A stretch of 64,000 bases of DNA from Polaribacter gangjinensis. Its GTDB lineage: Bacteria; Bacteroidota; Bacteroidia; Flavobacteriales; Flavobacteriaceae. A model generated the notes under the pieces. The model did not search any database and had not been told where the DNA came from. It saw only the letters and a list, made by a program, of their open reading frames with translations. A program made the position numbers and the translations under genes. The stretch spans positions 637,501 to 701,500 of the forward strand of contig NZ_CP150662.1 in assembly GCF_038024125.1 (NCBI RefSeq), given 5' to 3'. The first letter of the stretch is position 1; each line of letters opens with the position of its first letter. Below are positions 54,580 to 63,783 of the stretch, one piece after another.

Positions 54580-54872
54580 ATTTTTTTTGGTATGGTAAAA
54601 TAAAATGTCGTTCCTATTCCTTTTTCACTATCAAGCCAAATTTTTCCTTGATATAATTCTACAATCTTTTTTGCAATTGACAAACCAATTCCTGAGGAAT
54701 CTTGTCTTTTGGTTAATGATTGAAATATCTTAAAAATTTTGTCGTGATATTGTTTTTCAATACCAATTCCGTTAGATTCTAGCGAAGCTTATTGAATGAT
54801 TTTGTCTACCATTTCTAGACCAAATTTTTGTTCAACCAAATCTAAAAACTCAGTAAAGACAATTCCTTTCAC
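54576..54872 (-). pseudogene. H-NOX / histidine kinase fusion remnant
   Basis: A single minus-strand frame from a GTG at 54872 reads MKGIVFTEFLDLVEQKFGLE and on to KIIQ, the start of an H-NOX (haem NO-binding) protein. It then has a TAA (54791-54789) and continues as ASLESNGIGIEKQYHDKIF, which is the C-terminal ATPase end of a histidine kinase, finishing FYFTIPKKI at 54576. A deletion has joined the first 35 or so residues of H-NOX to the end of a kinase, around the shared Asn-Gly, and a stop has arisen. The stop codon overlaps the FIST start. Confidence 0.75.
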
Positions 54873-54875
54873 GTG

Positions 54876-55289
54876 TTAGTATTTTTTTAGTTCATTTGTA
54901 CTCCAATATGTTAAAACAGCATCCATTTTTTTAACGTAATCTTCGTACTTTAATGGTTTTAAGATGTATCCAGAAATACCTAATTTATAACACTCTTCTA
55001 AGTCTGATTTATTGTCTGAAGTGGTTAAAATCACAGTAGGAATATGTCTAAAATCTTCACTCTTTTTTAAAATGTCTAAAAACTCAATACCGCTAATTTT
55101 AGGCATATTTAAATCTAGTAAAATTAAATCGGGATATCTTTTACTTCCTTTTAGAATTTCTAAGGCAATTTCTGCATCTTTTGCTTCTGAAAGTGTGTGA
55201 TTTAATTCTAATAATGAAAGTGTTCTTTTCATTTTCATTATTTCTAGAAAATTATCTTCAATTAATAAAATATCCAATTGCTTGTTCAT
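54876..55289 (-). CDS. Response regulator, Rcp1-like single receiver
   Basis: 137 residues from the ATG at 55289; a start six residues upstream is possible. Receiver domain only: DILLIEDNFLEIM, phospho-acceptor Asp in LILLDLNMPKISG, Thr in VILTTSD and Lys in YILKP. The family is the Rcp1-like group that often pairs with kinases lacking their own output. It is the first gene of the signalling operon, with the paired repeats about 80 bases upstream. Confidence 0.9.
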   Translation of the reverse strand: MNKQLDILLIEDNFLEIMKMKRTLSLLELNHTLSEAKDAEIALEILKGSKRYPDLILLDLNMPKISGIEFLDILKKSEDFRHIPTVILTTSDNKSDLEECYKLGISGYILKPLKYEDYVKKMDAVLTYWSTNELKKY

Positions 55290-55365
55290 GAGTTGAATTG
55301 TTAACAACTATCAATAATAGTTTATTATCCTCATTTTTAAACATAGAAAGGCTCTATTCACCAAA

Positions 55366-55400
55366 AAGTATCGATGAATAGCAGAAAAGTGTCGACGAAT
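55366..55400 (-). promoter_or_regulatory. Paired CGATGAAT / CGACGAAT repeats upstream of the signalling operon
   Basis: AAGTATCGATGAAT (55366-55379) and AAGTGTCGACGAAT (55387-55400) are direct repeats with two differences, 21 bases (two helical turns) apart. LytTR-domain regulators typically bind such repeats. They lie 77-111 bases upstream of the first gene's ATG (55289), as expected for autoregulation by the LytTR protein of the same operon. A second copy is at 51223-51258. Confidence 0.6.
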
Positions 55401-55425
55401 TGATTATAGAGAATGTTAAAACAGC

Positions 55426-55890
55426 TTATATAAATCCCTGAAAATACTCGAAAATCTCACCATTAGAAATGATACTTCCTTTTTCTATAAGATCAAAAAT
55501 TTCTGTATTTCGTTCTGCTGTGTATTGTTTACTTCCTTTAAATATTTCAACAGAATTATCTAACGGATTTTTCATCAACCATTCAAAACCTTCTTGAGTT
55601 AATAGATTGATGTCCCAAGTAATTTTAATGGCGATTCTGTGAATTTTATCTGCATCGCATTTAAAAAAATTGGCAGAAGTTTCGGAAAAATGCTCTAAAT
55701 AGATTGCTTTTGTTAAAACGTCTTCCCAAACAACATCCGAAAAAACTTTCATTTCTTCTAAAGCTACTTCAGGTTTTTGGGTTTTAATTTCAGCCCATTC
55801 GTTTACATCAATGCTCTGTGAAGCTAAAAAAATGGCAAACTCTTGGTGCAAACTTTCGAATTGTTCTTTGGTTAACAAACGATATTTCAT
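55426..55890 (-). CDS. DUF6495-like protein
   Basis: 154 residues, soluble. It begins MKYRLLTKEQFESLHQEFAI and has a central LEEMKVFSDVVWEDVLTKAIYLEHFS. I believe this is the DUF6495 family that sits beside ribosomal genes in Flavobacteriia, but that name is from memory. No function is known. It lies after the rplI terminator on the same strand. Confidence 0.75.
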   Translation of the reverse strand: MKYRLLTKEQFESLHQEFAIFLASQSIDVNEWAEIKTQKPEVALEEMKVFSDVVWEDVLTKAIYLEHFSETSANFFKCDADKIHRIAIKITWDINLLTQEGFEWLMKNPLDNSVEIFKGSKQYTAERNTEIFDLIEKGSIISNGEIFEYFQGFI

Positions 55891-55906
55891 AAGGTATTGA
55901 ATTAAA

Positions 55907-55934
55907 AAAAGCTCGTTATTTCTAACGAGCTTTT
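55907..55934 (-). terminator. Terminator of the rpsF-rpsR-rplI operon
   Basis: A 12-bp stem, AAAAGCTCGTTA (55907-55918) with TAACGAGCTTTT (55923-55934), and a TTTC loop. On the minus strand it continues into a T-run. It ends the ribosomal protein operon 20 bases after rplI. Confidence 0.88.
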
Positions 55935-55953
55935 GTTTGATAATAGAGTAAAT

Positions 55954-56397
55954 TTATTCAGCAATTACTTCAAAAGTAATATCTGCTACTACGTTTCTGT
56001 GTAATCTAACAGAAGCTTCGTATTTACCTAATCTTTTTACAGTACCACCTGTCACTTTAATGAATTTTTTATCCACTTCAGTTCCAGCTTTTGCAATAGC
56101 TTCAGCTAAATCAATATTGCTTACAGAACCAAATAATTTGTCTCCGCCAGCTTTTGAGGCAATTTTAATTTCATATCCTTTAATTGTTTCTGCAATTTTG
56201 TTTGCATCAGCAATTAATTTTGCTTCTTTATAAGCACGTTGTTTTAAGTTTTCTGCTAATACTTTCTTTGCAGATGAAGTAGCTAAAACTGCTTGTCCTG
56301 TAGGGATTAAAAAGTTTCTGCCATAACCGTTTTTTACAGTTACTACATCGTCTTTAAATCCTAAATTTTCTACGTCTTGTTTTAATATCAATTCCAT
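55954..56397 (-). CDS. rplI: 50S ribosomal protein bL9
   Basis: 147 residues, full length. The N-terminal globular domain (MELILKQDVENLGFKDDVVTVKNGYGRNFLIP) is followed by the long connecting helix (KKVLAENLKQRAYKEAKLI) and the C-terminal domain (KLFGSVSNIDLAEAI). It sits on the large subunit near the L1 stalk and helps keep frame. It is the third gene of the rpsF-rpsR-rplI operon, with a terminator right after. Confidence 0.97.
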   Translation of the reverse strand: MELILKQDVENLGFKDDVVTVKNGYGRNFLIPTGQAVLATSSAKKVLAENLKQRAYKEAKLIADANKIAETIKGYEIKIASKAGGDKLFGSVSNIDLAEAIAKAGTEVDKKFIKVTGGTVKRLGKYEASVRLHRNVVADITFEVIAE

Positions 56398-56413
56398 AAT
56401 ATCTACTTCTTAA

Positions 56414-56710
56414 TTATTTTAACATATCACCAACGTAAGGCATTAAAGCTAAATGACGAGACCTTTTGATGGCTTGAGCCACTTTACGTTGATATTTTAA
56501 TGAGGTTCCTGTTAAACGTCTTGGTAAAATTTTACCTTGTTCGTTTACTAAATACAATAAGAAATCGGCATCTTTATAATCGATATATTTAATTCCTTTT
56601 TTCTTAAATCTACAGTATTTATTTTCTTTTTTGGTTTCAATGTCAAGAGGTGTTAAATATCTCACATCAGCAGATTTACCTCCTTTTGATTGTTGTTCAA
56701 TAGTTTCCAT
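56414..56710 (-). CDS. rpsR: 30S ribosomal protein bS18
   Basis: 98 residues. [60 protein letters not shown] is the S18 core; the first 30 residues are a lineage-specific extension. It binds S6 and 16S rRNA in the platform. It lies 3 bases after rpsF and 16 bases before rplI. Confidence 0.97.
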   Translation of the reverse strand: METIEQQSKGGKSADVRYLTPLDIETKKENKYCRFKKKGIKYIDYKDADFLLYLVNEQGKILPRRLTGTSLKYQRKVAQAIKRSRHLALMPYVGDMLK

Positions 56711-56713
56711 GAC

Positions 56714-57055
56714 TTATTTTTTTGCAGATTTAACACGTTCTCTTCTTTTCTCAGCCCAAGCAGCAGCATGTTTGTCGAATTTTACAGTTAGATAACGCAT
56801 TACAGTATCATCTCTTCTAAATTCTAACTCAAATGGTGCAATAACTTCGCCTGCAACTTTGTACTCAAATAAGTGATAAAAACCACTTTTTTTCTTTTGG
56901 ATTGGATAAGCCAATTTTTTTAAGCCCCAATCTTCTTTTGAAATCATTTCGGCACCTTTAGAAACCAAATAGTCTTCGAACTTTTGTACTGTTTCCTTTA
57001 TCTGAGTATCAGATAAAACGGGATTCAAAATGAAAACAGTTTCGTAATGATTCAT
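56714..57055 (-). CDS. rpsF: 30S ribosomal protein bS6
   Basis: 113 residues with the S6 ferredoxin-like fold: MNHYETVFILNPVLSD at the start, KEDWGLKKLAYPIQKKKSGFYHLFEYK in the middle, MRYLTVKFDKHAAAW near the end. It pairs with S18 in the small subunit. First gene of the operon, with a full consensus promoter at 57088-57117 and a leader of about 25 bases. Confidence 0.97.
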   Translation of the reverse strand: MNHYETVFILNPVLSDTQIKETVQKFEDYLVSKGAEMISKEDWGLKKLAYPIQKKKSGFYHLFEYKVAGEVIAPFELEFRRDDTVMRYLTVKFDKHAAAWAEKRRERVKSAKK

Positions 57056-57087
57056 AAGTAAATATTTATTGTTTATTTTTAAGGGTG

Positions 57088-57117
57088 CAAATATAGTAAC
57101 TTTTTAGGAATTACCAA
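57088..57117 (-). promoter_or_regulatory. rpsF: Promoter of the rpsF operon
   Basis: On the minus strand TTG (57117-57115) and TATATTTG (57095-57088) are exactly 19 bases apart, the Bacteroidota consensus. Start near 57081. Confidence 0.8.
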
Positions 57118-57170
57118 TTACTTATTTTGGTTTAAATTTTTTTATATTGCGAGAACAATTATAATATGAA

Positions 57171-58061
57171 ATGCAAATACCAGAAATACCCAATTTAATC
57201 CATTTTGCGATTCCTTTTTTTATAATTACCGTAATTATAGAAGTGATTTTAACGGTTAAAATAAGACTTGAAGAATATGAGTTTAAAGATGCTGCCACTT
57301 CAATAGCTATGGGTTTGGGAAATGTTTTTTTAGGATTGATTTCGAAAAGTTTGGTATTGACTGTGTTTTTATTTTTTTATCAATACAGACTCTTTACTAT
57401 TCCTTTTGCCTGGTGGTCATGGATTTTAGTCTTATTTGCAGAAGATTTTTGTTATTATTGGTTTCATAGAACGAGTCACGAAAATCGTTTGTTTTGGGCA
57501 AGCCATGTGGTGCACCATTCTTCTCAAAAATATAATTTAAGCACCGCTTTACGACAAACTTGGTCAGGAAGTTTTTACTCTTTTATTTTTTGGATTCCTC
57601 TGATATTATTGGGTTTTCATCCTATAATGGTGTTGGTTCAAATTTCAATTAGTTTGTTATATCAATATTGGATTCACACAGAATTGATAGAAAAATTGCC
57701 CAAATGGTTTGAGGCTATTTTTAATACGCCAAGCCATCACAGAGTGCATCATGCAACAAATCCTCAATATTTGGATCGCAATCATGCAGGTATTTTTATC
57801 ATTTGGGATAGAATGTTTGGAACATTTGAGCCTGAAATTGAAAAGCCAGTATATGGTTTGGTAAAAAACATACATACGTACAATCCTGTAAAAGTGGCTT
57901 TTAAAGAATGGATTCAGATGTTTAAGGATGCTTTTACATCAAAAACTACTTTTGTAAATCGATTGAAATACTTGGTAAAACCTCCAGGATGGAAACATGA
58001 TGGAACAGGTATTTTATCTACTGATTTGAGAAAAGAATGGGAACAAAAAAAAGGTAAATGA
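57171..58061 (+). CDS. Sterol desaturase / fatty-acid hydroxylase superfamily protein
   Basis: 296 residues, four or more transmembrane helices. The diiron histidine boxes are complete: HRTSH, HVVHH and HHRVHHATNPQYLDRNHAG. These enzymes use oxygen to hydroxylate or desaturate lipids in the membrane. In bacteria of this group substrates include carotenoids, hopanoids or fatty acids; which one is not decided. It ends in a hairpin shared with the convergent ald gene. Confidence 0.92.
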   Translation: MQIPEIPNLIHFAIPFFIITVIIEVILTVKIRLEEYEFKDAATSIAMGLGNVFLGLISKSLVLTVFLFFYQYRLFTIPFAWWSWILVLFAEDFCYYWFHRTSHENRLFWASHVVHHSSQKYNLSTALRQTWSGSFYSFIFWIPLILLGFHPIMVLVQISISLLYQYWIHTELIEKLPKWFEAIFNTPSHHRVHHATNPQYLDRNHAGIFIIWDRMFGTFEPEIEKPVYGLVKNIHTYNPVKVAFKEWIQMFKDAFTSKTTFVNRLKYLVKPPGWKHDGTGILSTDLRKEWEQKKGK

Positions 58062-58077
58062 AACACTTACCTTTTTT
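58047..58077. terminator. Bidirectional terminator between desaturase and ald
   Basis: An A-run and GGTAA (from 58053) pair with TTACC and a T-run ending at 58077, with a short loop. The plus-strand gene's stop (58059-58061) lies in the loop. It suits termination in both directions. Confidence 0.7.
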
Positions 58078-58095
58078 ATTAAAATTTATAGAATT

Positions 58096-59181
58096 TTATG
58101 CTTCAAAAGCATGTAATAACTCTTCGTAAACGATTTCACCTTTTACAATGTTCAATCCTTTTTCTAAAGTTTTATCTATGTTGCAAGCTTCTCTCCATCC
58201 TAAGTTTGCAATTTTCAATACGTAATTTAAAGTAACGTTTGTTAATGCTAATGTTGATGTGTAAGGAACTGCACCTGGCATGTTAGCCACACAATAATGC
58301 ACAACATCATCAATAATATACGTTGGATCTTGATGTGTAGTTGGTCTAGTTGTTTCAAAACATCCCCCTTGATCTACAGCAACATCTACAATTACAGTTC
58401 CAGGTTTCATTTCTTTCAACATGTCTCTTGTAATCAATTTTGGCGCTTTTCCTCCTTTTACCAAAACTCCACCAATAATCAAATCGTGTGTTTTAATGTG
58501 TTGACGAATACTGTATTCATTTGAGAAAGCAGTAACTACATGGTTTGGTAAAACATCATTTAAGTAACGTAAACGTTTCATGTTTATATCCATAATGGTT
58601 ACACTTGCCCCCAATCCTGCAGCCATTTTCGCAGCTTGTACACCAACAACACCAGCTCCTAAAATCAATACTTTTCCAGGAGCAACTCCAGGAACACCTC
58701 CTAATAAAATACCTCTACCTTTGATTGGTTTTTCTAAGTATTTTGCTCCTTGTTGAATTGCCATTCTTCCAGCTACTTCAGACATCGGAGTTAATAACGG
58801 CAAGGTTCCGTCTTCATCTTCAACAGTTTCATAAGCAATACAAATTGCTTTTCTACGAATCATTGCTTTGGTCAATTCTTCACTAGATGCGAAATGAAAA
58901 TACGTAAATATAACTTGATCTTCTTGAATCAAATCATACTCAGATACAATAGGCTCTTTTACTTTAACAATCATTTCACTAGAAGCATACACTTCTTCGA
59001 TAGTTGGTAAAATAATAGCACCTACTTCTTCATAATCTTTATCTAAAAAACCACTTCCTTCACCTGCAGTTGATTGCACATATACAGTATGATTGTGTTT
59101 TTTTAAAGCAAAAACACCAGCAGGAGTCATCCCTACTCTATTTTCGTTGTTTTTAATTTCTTTAGGAATCCCTATTTTCAT
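58096..59181 (-). CDS. ald: Alanine dehydrogenase
   Basis: 361 residues, canonical length. The active-site Arg in NENRVGMTP, Lys in IVKVKEP, His in FTYFHFAS and Asp in VDVAVDQGGCFET are all present, with GAGVVGVQAAKMAAGLGA for NAD binding. It reversibly converts L-alanine to pyruvate and ammonia. A second, His-less paralogue is at 48054-49250. It is monocistronic. Confidence 0.95.
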   Translation of the reverse strand: MKIGIPKEIKNNENRVGMTPAGVFALKKHNHTVYVQSTAGEGSGFLDKDYEEVGAIILPTIEEVYASSEMIVKVKEPIVSEYDLIQEDQVIFTYFHFASSEELTKAMIRRKAICIAYETVEDEDGTLPLLTPMSEVAGRMAIQQGAKYLEKPIKGRGILLGGVPGVAPGKVLILGAGVVGVQAAKMAAGLGASVTIMDINMKRLRYLNDVLPNHVVTAFSNEYSIRQHIKTHDLIIGGVLVKGGKAPKLITRDMLKEMKPGTVIVDVAVDQGGCFETTRPTTHQDPTYIIDDVVHYCVANMPGAVPYTSTLALTNVTLNYVLKIANLGWREACNIDKTLEKGLNIVKGEIVYEELLHAFEA

Positions 59182-59383
59182 GATTTTAAATGTGTCTGAT
59201 TTACGGCCATAAAAATACGTTGATTATTCATAATTCTTAAAATATTTGCAGATTTTAATGTGTTTTTATGTGAAGTTTATTAGAAACTTTAATTAGTTGA
59301 TTTTTTGGCAATAAATTATCACGAAATCGATTTTTTAACTAATAAAATGAGAAATTTATTGAATTGCTATTTTGCTTAGTATT

Positions 59384-60091
59384 TTAGCGAGGCTGTTTTA
59401 GCAAATAGGGTTTTAGTATTCTCTGCCAAATCTTATATCCTTCAGCTTTCATATGAAGTTTGTCACTTGCAAACAATTCATGACGATAGCCACCATTTGA
59501 TGTTAGCATGTCTTTATAAACATCAACAAACGTCATATTTGATTCGGTTTCTATATATTTTCTCATCAAATTATTGGTTTGAATCATTTTATTTCTATAT
59601 AAATCGTTTGCAGGACTTGGTTTTATAGAAATATAAACTACAGGAACATCAGGCATTTTTTCACGAATCATTGATAGTAATTTTTTTGTATTTTCAAAAA
59701 TACTATCTGATGAATTTACAGGGTATTTTAAATCATTTTCACCTATATACAATACAATCTGACTCGGTTTATAATCAAAAATAAGTTGATCTGCATAACG
59801 AATAATGTCCTTTACTTGAGCACCTCCTAAACCCTTATTGATAACCTTGTATTTTTCGAACTTTTTTTCAATATTTTTCCACAATCTAATGGATGAACTT
59901 CCAACGAAAACAATGGGATTTTTTGGCGGTAAGTAAATTTTTTCGAAAGTTTTGATTGCTTGAATTTCCTCAGCATAAATAGGTTTAAATTGAGAAAAAA
60001 TATTGGAAACAGAAACTAATGAACCAATGATGAAAAGAACAACATATTTGTCAATTCTTACATCTATATTTATGCTATTTTTTAAATCCAT
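59384..60091 (-). CDS. SGNH/GDSL-family hydrolase, exported
   Basis: 235 residues. An N-terminal membrane helix or uncleaved signal (YVVLFIIGSLVSVSNIFSQ) is followed by an SGNH fold: the nucleophile Ser in VFVGSSSIRLW near 65, Gly in KGLGGAQ, Asn in YIGENDL, and the Asp-x-x-His in SDKLHMKAEGY. Such enzymes deacetylate or de-esterify lipids or glycans. The substrate is unknown. It follows the response regulator gene by 26 bases. Confidence 0.9.
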   Translation of the reverse strand: MDLKNSINIDVRIDKYVVLFIIGSLVSVSNIFSQFKPIYAEEIQAIKTFEKIYLPPKNPIVFVGSSSIRLWKNIEKKFEKYKVINKGLGGAQVKDIIRYADQLIFDYKPSQIVLYIGENDLKYPVNSSDSIFENTKKLLSMIREKMPDVPVVYISIKPSPANDLYRNKMIQTNNLMRKYIETESNMTFVDVYKDMLTSNGGYRHELFASDKLHMKAEGYKIWQRILKPYLLKQPR

Positions 60092-60117
60092 ACTAGAATT
60101 TTATGTTTTTATCACCA

Positions 60118-60525
60118 TTATTTTAATGAAAAAGTTGTTGAAAGCTGACTTAAAAACTCGAAATTTAAAGGTTTTTCTACAAAACTCACCACATTTGAAT
60201 TCATTGCAGATTTATCAACATCATCTTTATTTACTGATGAAGAAAGCATGTAAATAAAAAATGAATCTTTCATTTGAATCTTATTTTGTTCTAACCGCTC
60301 TAAAAACTCCCATCCAGTCATTAAAGGCATGTTAATATCTAAAAACAAAAATGTTTTTTCATTTTCTTCTGTTGTATCTGTTGAACTTAAATATTCAATA
60401 GCATCTTCAGGATCAATAAATGAAATGATTTTTACTCCTGGAAATTCATCTTCAATTAAAATTTCACTCAGCATATTGTTTATTGCATCATCATCAACTA
60501 AAACAAATCGTACCTGACTTTTCAT
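60118..60525 (-). CDS. Response regulator, Rcp1-like
   Basis: 135 residues, receiver domain only. FVLVDDDAINNM at the start, phospho-acceptor Asp in FLFLDINMPLMTGW, Ser-Ser-Ser at the Thr position and Lys in FVEKPLNF. It lies 8 bases after the PAS kinase, so the two are a pair. Output may be through a partner or a further kinase. Confidence 0.9.
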   Translation of the reverse strand: MKSQVRFVLVDDDAINNMLSEILIEDEFPGVKIISFIDPEDAIEYLSSTDTTEENEKTFLFLDINMPLMTGWEFLERLEQNKIQMKDSFFIYMLSSSVNKDDVDKSAMNSNVVSFVEKPLNFEFLSQLSTTFSLK

Positions 60526-60533
60526 CTTACTTT

Positions 60534-63500
60534 TTATAAATTAAATTCTATAGTAAATTCTGTACCTACATTCAATTCACTCGTAACAGAAATTTTTCCT
60601 CCTAATGATTCTACTTGCGATTTTACCATAAATAAGCCCATTCCTTTGCCCTCAACATGCTTATGAAAACGCTTGTAAAGTCCAAAAACTTGATTGCCAC
60701 TTTTAACGTTATCAAAACCGAGACCATTGTCTTTGAATTTTAAAATTATTTTCGATGCAACCTTTTCACTTTTAATTTCAATAACAGGAATTTTATCTGC
60801 TTGTCTGTATTTGATACTATTGCTTATCAAATTAAAAAAGATACTGTAAAGGTAGCTTTTAATTGTTGTCATAGTATCGATTTGACTAAAATCAACAAGA
60901 ATTTGCACATTTTTATCAATAATTTCATTAGAGATGGATGTTTTGATTTTATCTACCAAATCATAAAATGAAACATCTGTTTTTTGCTCATTGATGTCTC
61001 TTCGCACCTGAAGAATAAGGGTTAAATCTCTAATTACATTATCTAAAGTTAAAACTGACTGATTCATTGCATTATCTAATGCATGTTTTTTATCTTCAGA
61101 TATATCTTTTTGCATCATGTAATCATTGATTCCGATGATATTGGCAACTGGAGCTCTTAAATTATGAGAAATAATGTTGGTAAATTGTTCTAAATCTCTA
61201 TTTCTTTGAATCAAATCATTGACAATTTGCTTTTTCTCTTTTTCGATATTTTTCTGAGAAGTAATATTTCTCATGATTTTAGAGGTTGCGATTAATTTGC
61301 CTGATTCGTCTAAAATTGGAGAAACCGTTAAAGAAACATCTATTATTTTTCCATCTTTTCTAATACGTTGTGTTTCATAATAATCTAACAATCCATTAGA
61401 AGTTATTTTTTCAGAAATTTCAAATTGCTCTGTCCGAATATTTTCAGGTATTAATTGAAATATCGATTTTCCAATAATTTCCTCTTTTTGATATCCAAAC
61501 ATTTTTTCTGCACCTTTGTTCCATGAAATAATTTTATTATCAATTGAAATACTCATAATTGCATCATGACTTGAATTTACAATTAACGAAGCTAAAGCTA
61601 GTGCCTCTTCATGTTTTTTCCATTCAGAAATATCACGCCCAATTGCATAAAATTTTCCTGAAAATTCGTTTATAAAGACGTTCCATTCAACCCAAATTGA
61701 TTCTCCATTTTTTTTGAGCATTTTAGCTGAATAATTTTCAAGAGCAATTCCGCTTCTGAGATCTACTGCTTTTTTTCGCGCATCATCTATAAATTCTGGC
61801 ACAAAAATTTCATCATATTCTTTTTGTCGTAATTCTTCTTCAGTGTATTCTAATGTATTTTGAAAACAAGCATTTACATATTCAAAATAGCCATCAACAT
61901 CTGTTACTGCCAATAAATCATTACTTTTCTCAAAAAAATATCGAAATTCATTCAATTTATTTTCAAGAATTTTTGCTTCACTAATATCTCTCAATATAAC
62001 TTGAATGTATTTTTCGCCCTCTATTTCAAGTTGATTTAGCCTAACATCTGTAGTGAACATTGTGCCATTTTCTTTGCAATGAACCCATTCAAAATGTTGA
62101 GAACTTCCACCAGAGGATAACGCTATTTTTTGAAGTGCTCCTTCTTTAGAAGGCGTTCCATCTGGTTGATATTTTGGAAAATAACTAAATAAATTTTTAC
62201 TCAATAATTGTGCTCTGCTAGATCCAAATAGCTTTATGGCACTTTCATTACAATCAACCCACCTATTATCTTTCAAAAGCAAAATTGCATCATCAGAACT
62301 TTCAAATAACGTTCTATATTTTAATTCATTTTCTTTTAAAACATTTTCAGATCGTATTATTTCTGTAATATCTCTATTAACACCTATTATTCGCTGCGGA
62401 TTTCCGTTTTCATCTTTGATAACTATTGCATCTGATTTAATATGAGCAACTTGACCATCACTTTTAATGATTCTAAAAGTACTATTAAAAGGTTCATTAT
62501 TCTCGAGTATCAAATAAGATTCAAAAACGGCCCTCTCTTTATCTTCAGGATGTAAAATCTTTTTCCAATCATCGTAATGAAAATTATTATTTATTTTTTC
62601 GATTCCATAAATTTCAAACATTTTATCATCAAAAATCATTAGTTTCTCTTCAATAAATCCCTCCCAAACACCAAGGTTTGCAGCAGAAACAGCTAACTTT
62701 AATCGATGTTCATTTTCCTCAACTTTTAATCTTGTTTCAATCAATTCCAACTCAATTAATTTTCTTTCAGTAATATCTTGACAGGTTCCAAAAACTAATT
62801 TTGGTTTTCCTTCAAAATCAAAAGAAACTTTCCAACGTTCTTCTACATATTTTGTATTTCCTTTTGATGTAATAATTCTATGTTCAATTGAATTGTAAGT
62901 TTTTGATTCAAAAGATTTTATAAATGCATTATCAACCATTTCTTTATCATCTGGATGTACAAATTTTAAAAATGATTGATGAGTTGGACTGAATGTTGCT
63001 GCATCTAACTCAAAAATAGCATAAGTTTCTGCCGACCAAATTACTTGTAAAGTTTCTAAATCTGTTTCCCAATTACCTGTTTTTGAAGCTTTTTGTGCCT
63101 CTATTAACTTTCGCTCACTATTTTGAATTTGTATTTTTGAGCTTACTAACTCTTGATTTTGGTAAGAAATTTTTTTATTGATTTCTTTGAGTTTTTCTTC
63201 TGTTTTATATTGTTCTGTGACATCTTTATACAATGTAATAAATTCATTTTCAACATTTTGATAAATACTTTCAATAATTTTAAATGTTCCGTCTTTACAA
63301 AGAACTTTTGTTTGAATTGGTTGTGATTTATGAGAATTTTTATGAGAGTTTAAAACCTTTTCTTTCCATTCCTTTTTCACAAATTCTCTGTAGGATTCAT
63401 CTGGATAAACTTTTTGATACCAAGTTTCTTCATCAGGAACCTCTTCTGGAGTATATCCAATCATTTCAACCAAAGCTTTGTTGAAAAATAAAGAATTACC

Positions 63501-63611
63501 ATCTTCAATACTCAAACCTAAAGGAAGATTTTGAAGAATTTTTAACAATTTTACGTTTTCTTTATGTAAAATTTGGTCCGGGGAATTTTTCATTGTTATT
63601 TCAGATAACAT
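60534..63611 (-). CDS. Multi-PAS sensor histidine kinase
   Basis: 1025 residues, no membrane helix. About six PAS/PAC units cover residues 15-795 (for example MIGYTPEEVPDE, ITSKGNTKYVEERW, YFEYVNACFQNTLEYTEEEL, EKMFGYQKEEIIGKS), followed by a HisKA-like region with FTNIISHNLRAPVANI and a HATPase domain (FKDNGLGFD, GKGMGLFMVKSQVE). PAS units may sense redox, small ligands or partner proteins; cofactors cannot be told. It is transcribed with the response regulator 8 bases downstream. A start six codons further in is also possible. Confidence 0.92.
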   Translation of the reverse strand: MLSEITMKNSPDQILHKENVKLLKILQNLPLGLSIEDGNSLFFNKALVEMIGYTPEEVPDEETWYQKVYPDESYREFVKKEWKEKVLNSHKNSHKSQPIQTKVLCKDGTFKIIESIYQNVENEFITLYKDVTEQYKTEEKLKEINKKISYQNQELVSSKIQIQNSERKLIEAQKASKTGNWETDLETLQVIWSAETYAIFELDAATFSPTHQSFLKFVHPDDKEMVDNAFIKSFESKTYNSIEHRIITSKGNTKYVEERWKVSFDFEGKPKLVFGTCQDITERKLIELELIETRLKVEENEHRLKLAVSAANLGVWEGFIEEKLMIFDDKMFEIYGIEKINNNFHYDDWKKILHPEDKERAVFESYLILENNEPFNSTFRIIKSDGQVAHIKSDAIVIKDENGNPQRIIGVNRDITEIIRSENVLKENELKYRTLFESSDDAILLLKDNRWVDCNESAIKLFGSSRAQLLSKNLFSYFPKYQPDGTPSKEGALQKIALSSGGSSQHFEWVHCKENGTMFTTDVRLNQLEIEGEKYIQVILRDISEAKILENKLNEFRYFFEKSNDLLAVTDVDGYFEYVNACFQNTLEYTEEELRQKEYDEIFVPEFIDDARKKAVDLRSGIALENYSAKMLKKNGESIWVEWNVFINEFSGKFYAIGRDISEWKKHEEALALASLIVNSSHDAIMSISIDNKIISWNKGAEKMFGYQKEEIIGKSIFQLIPENIRTEQFEISEKITSNGLLDYYETQRIRKDGKIIDVSLTVSPILDESGKLIATSKIMRNITSQKNIEKEKKQIVNDLIQRNRDLEQFTNIISHNLRAPVANIIGINDYMMQKDISEDKKHALDNAMNQSVLTLDNVIRDLTLILQVRRDINEQKTDVSFYDLVDKIKTSISNEIIDKNVQILVDFSQIDTMTTIKSYLYSIFFNLISNSIKYRQADKIPVIEIKSEKVASKIILKFKDNGLGFDNVKSGNQVFGLYKRFHKHVEGKGMGLFMVKSQVESLGGKISVTSELNVGTEFTIEFNL

Positions 63612-63632
63612 TTATAAAATGACATAGAAATA

Positions 63633-63640
63633 CAAAATTA
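63633..63640 (-). promoter_or_regulatory. -7 box for the PAS kinase operon
   Basis: Reads TAATTTTG on the minus strand, 21 bases before the ATG at 63611. Confidence 0.4.
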
Positions 63641-63783
63641 CTTTTTTAAAAAAACAAATATTTCTGTATCACTCTCAAAAACATTCCGAATATAATAAAT
63701 TTTAAGCTTTTATACTAATTTATACACCAATAAATGAACTTATTTATTTGAGAATCAATAAGACAAAATAAGTGTAAATACAT

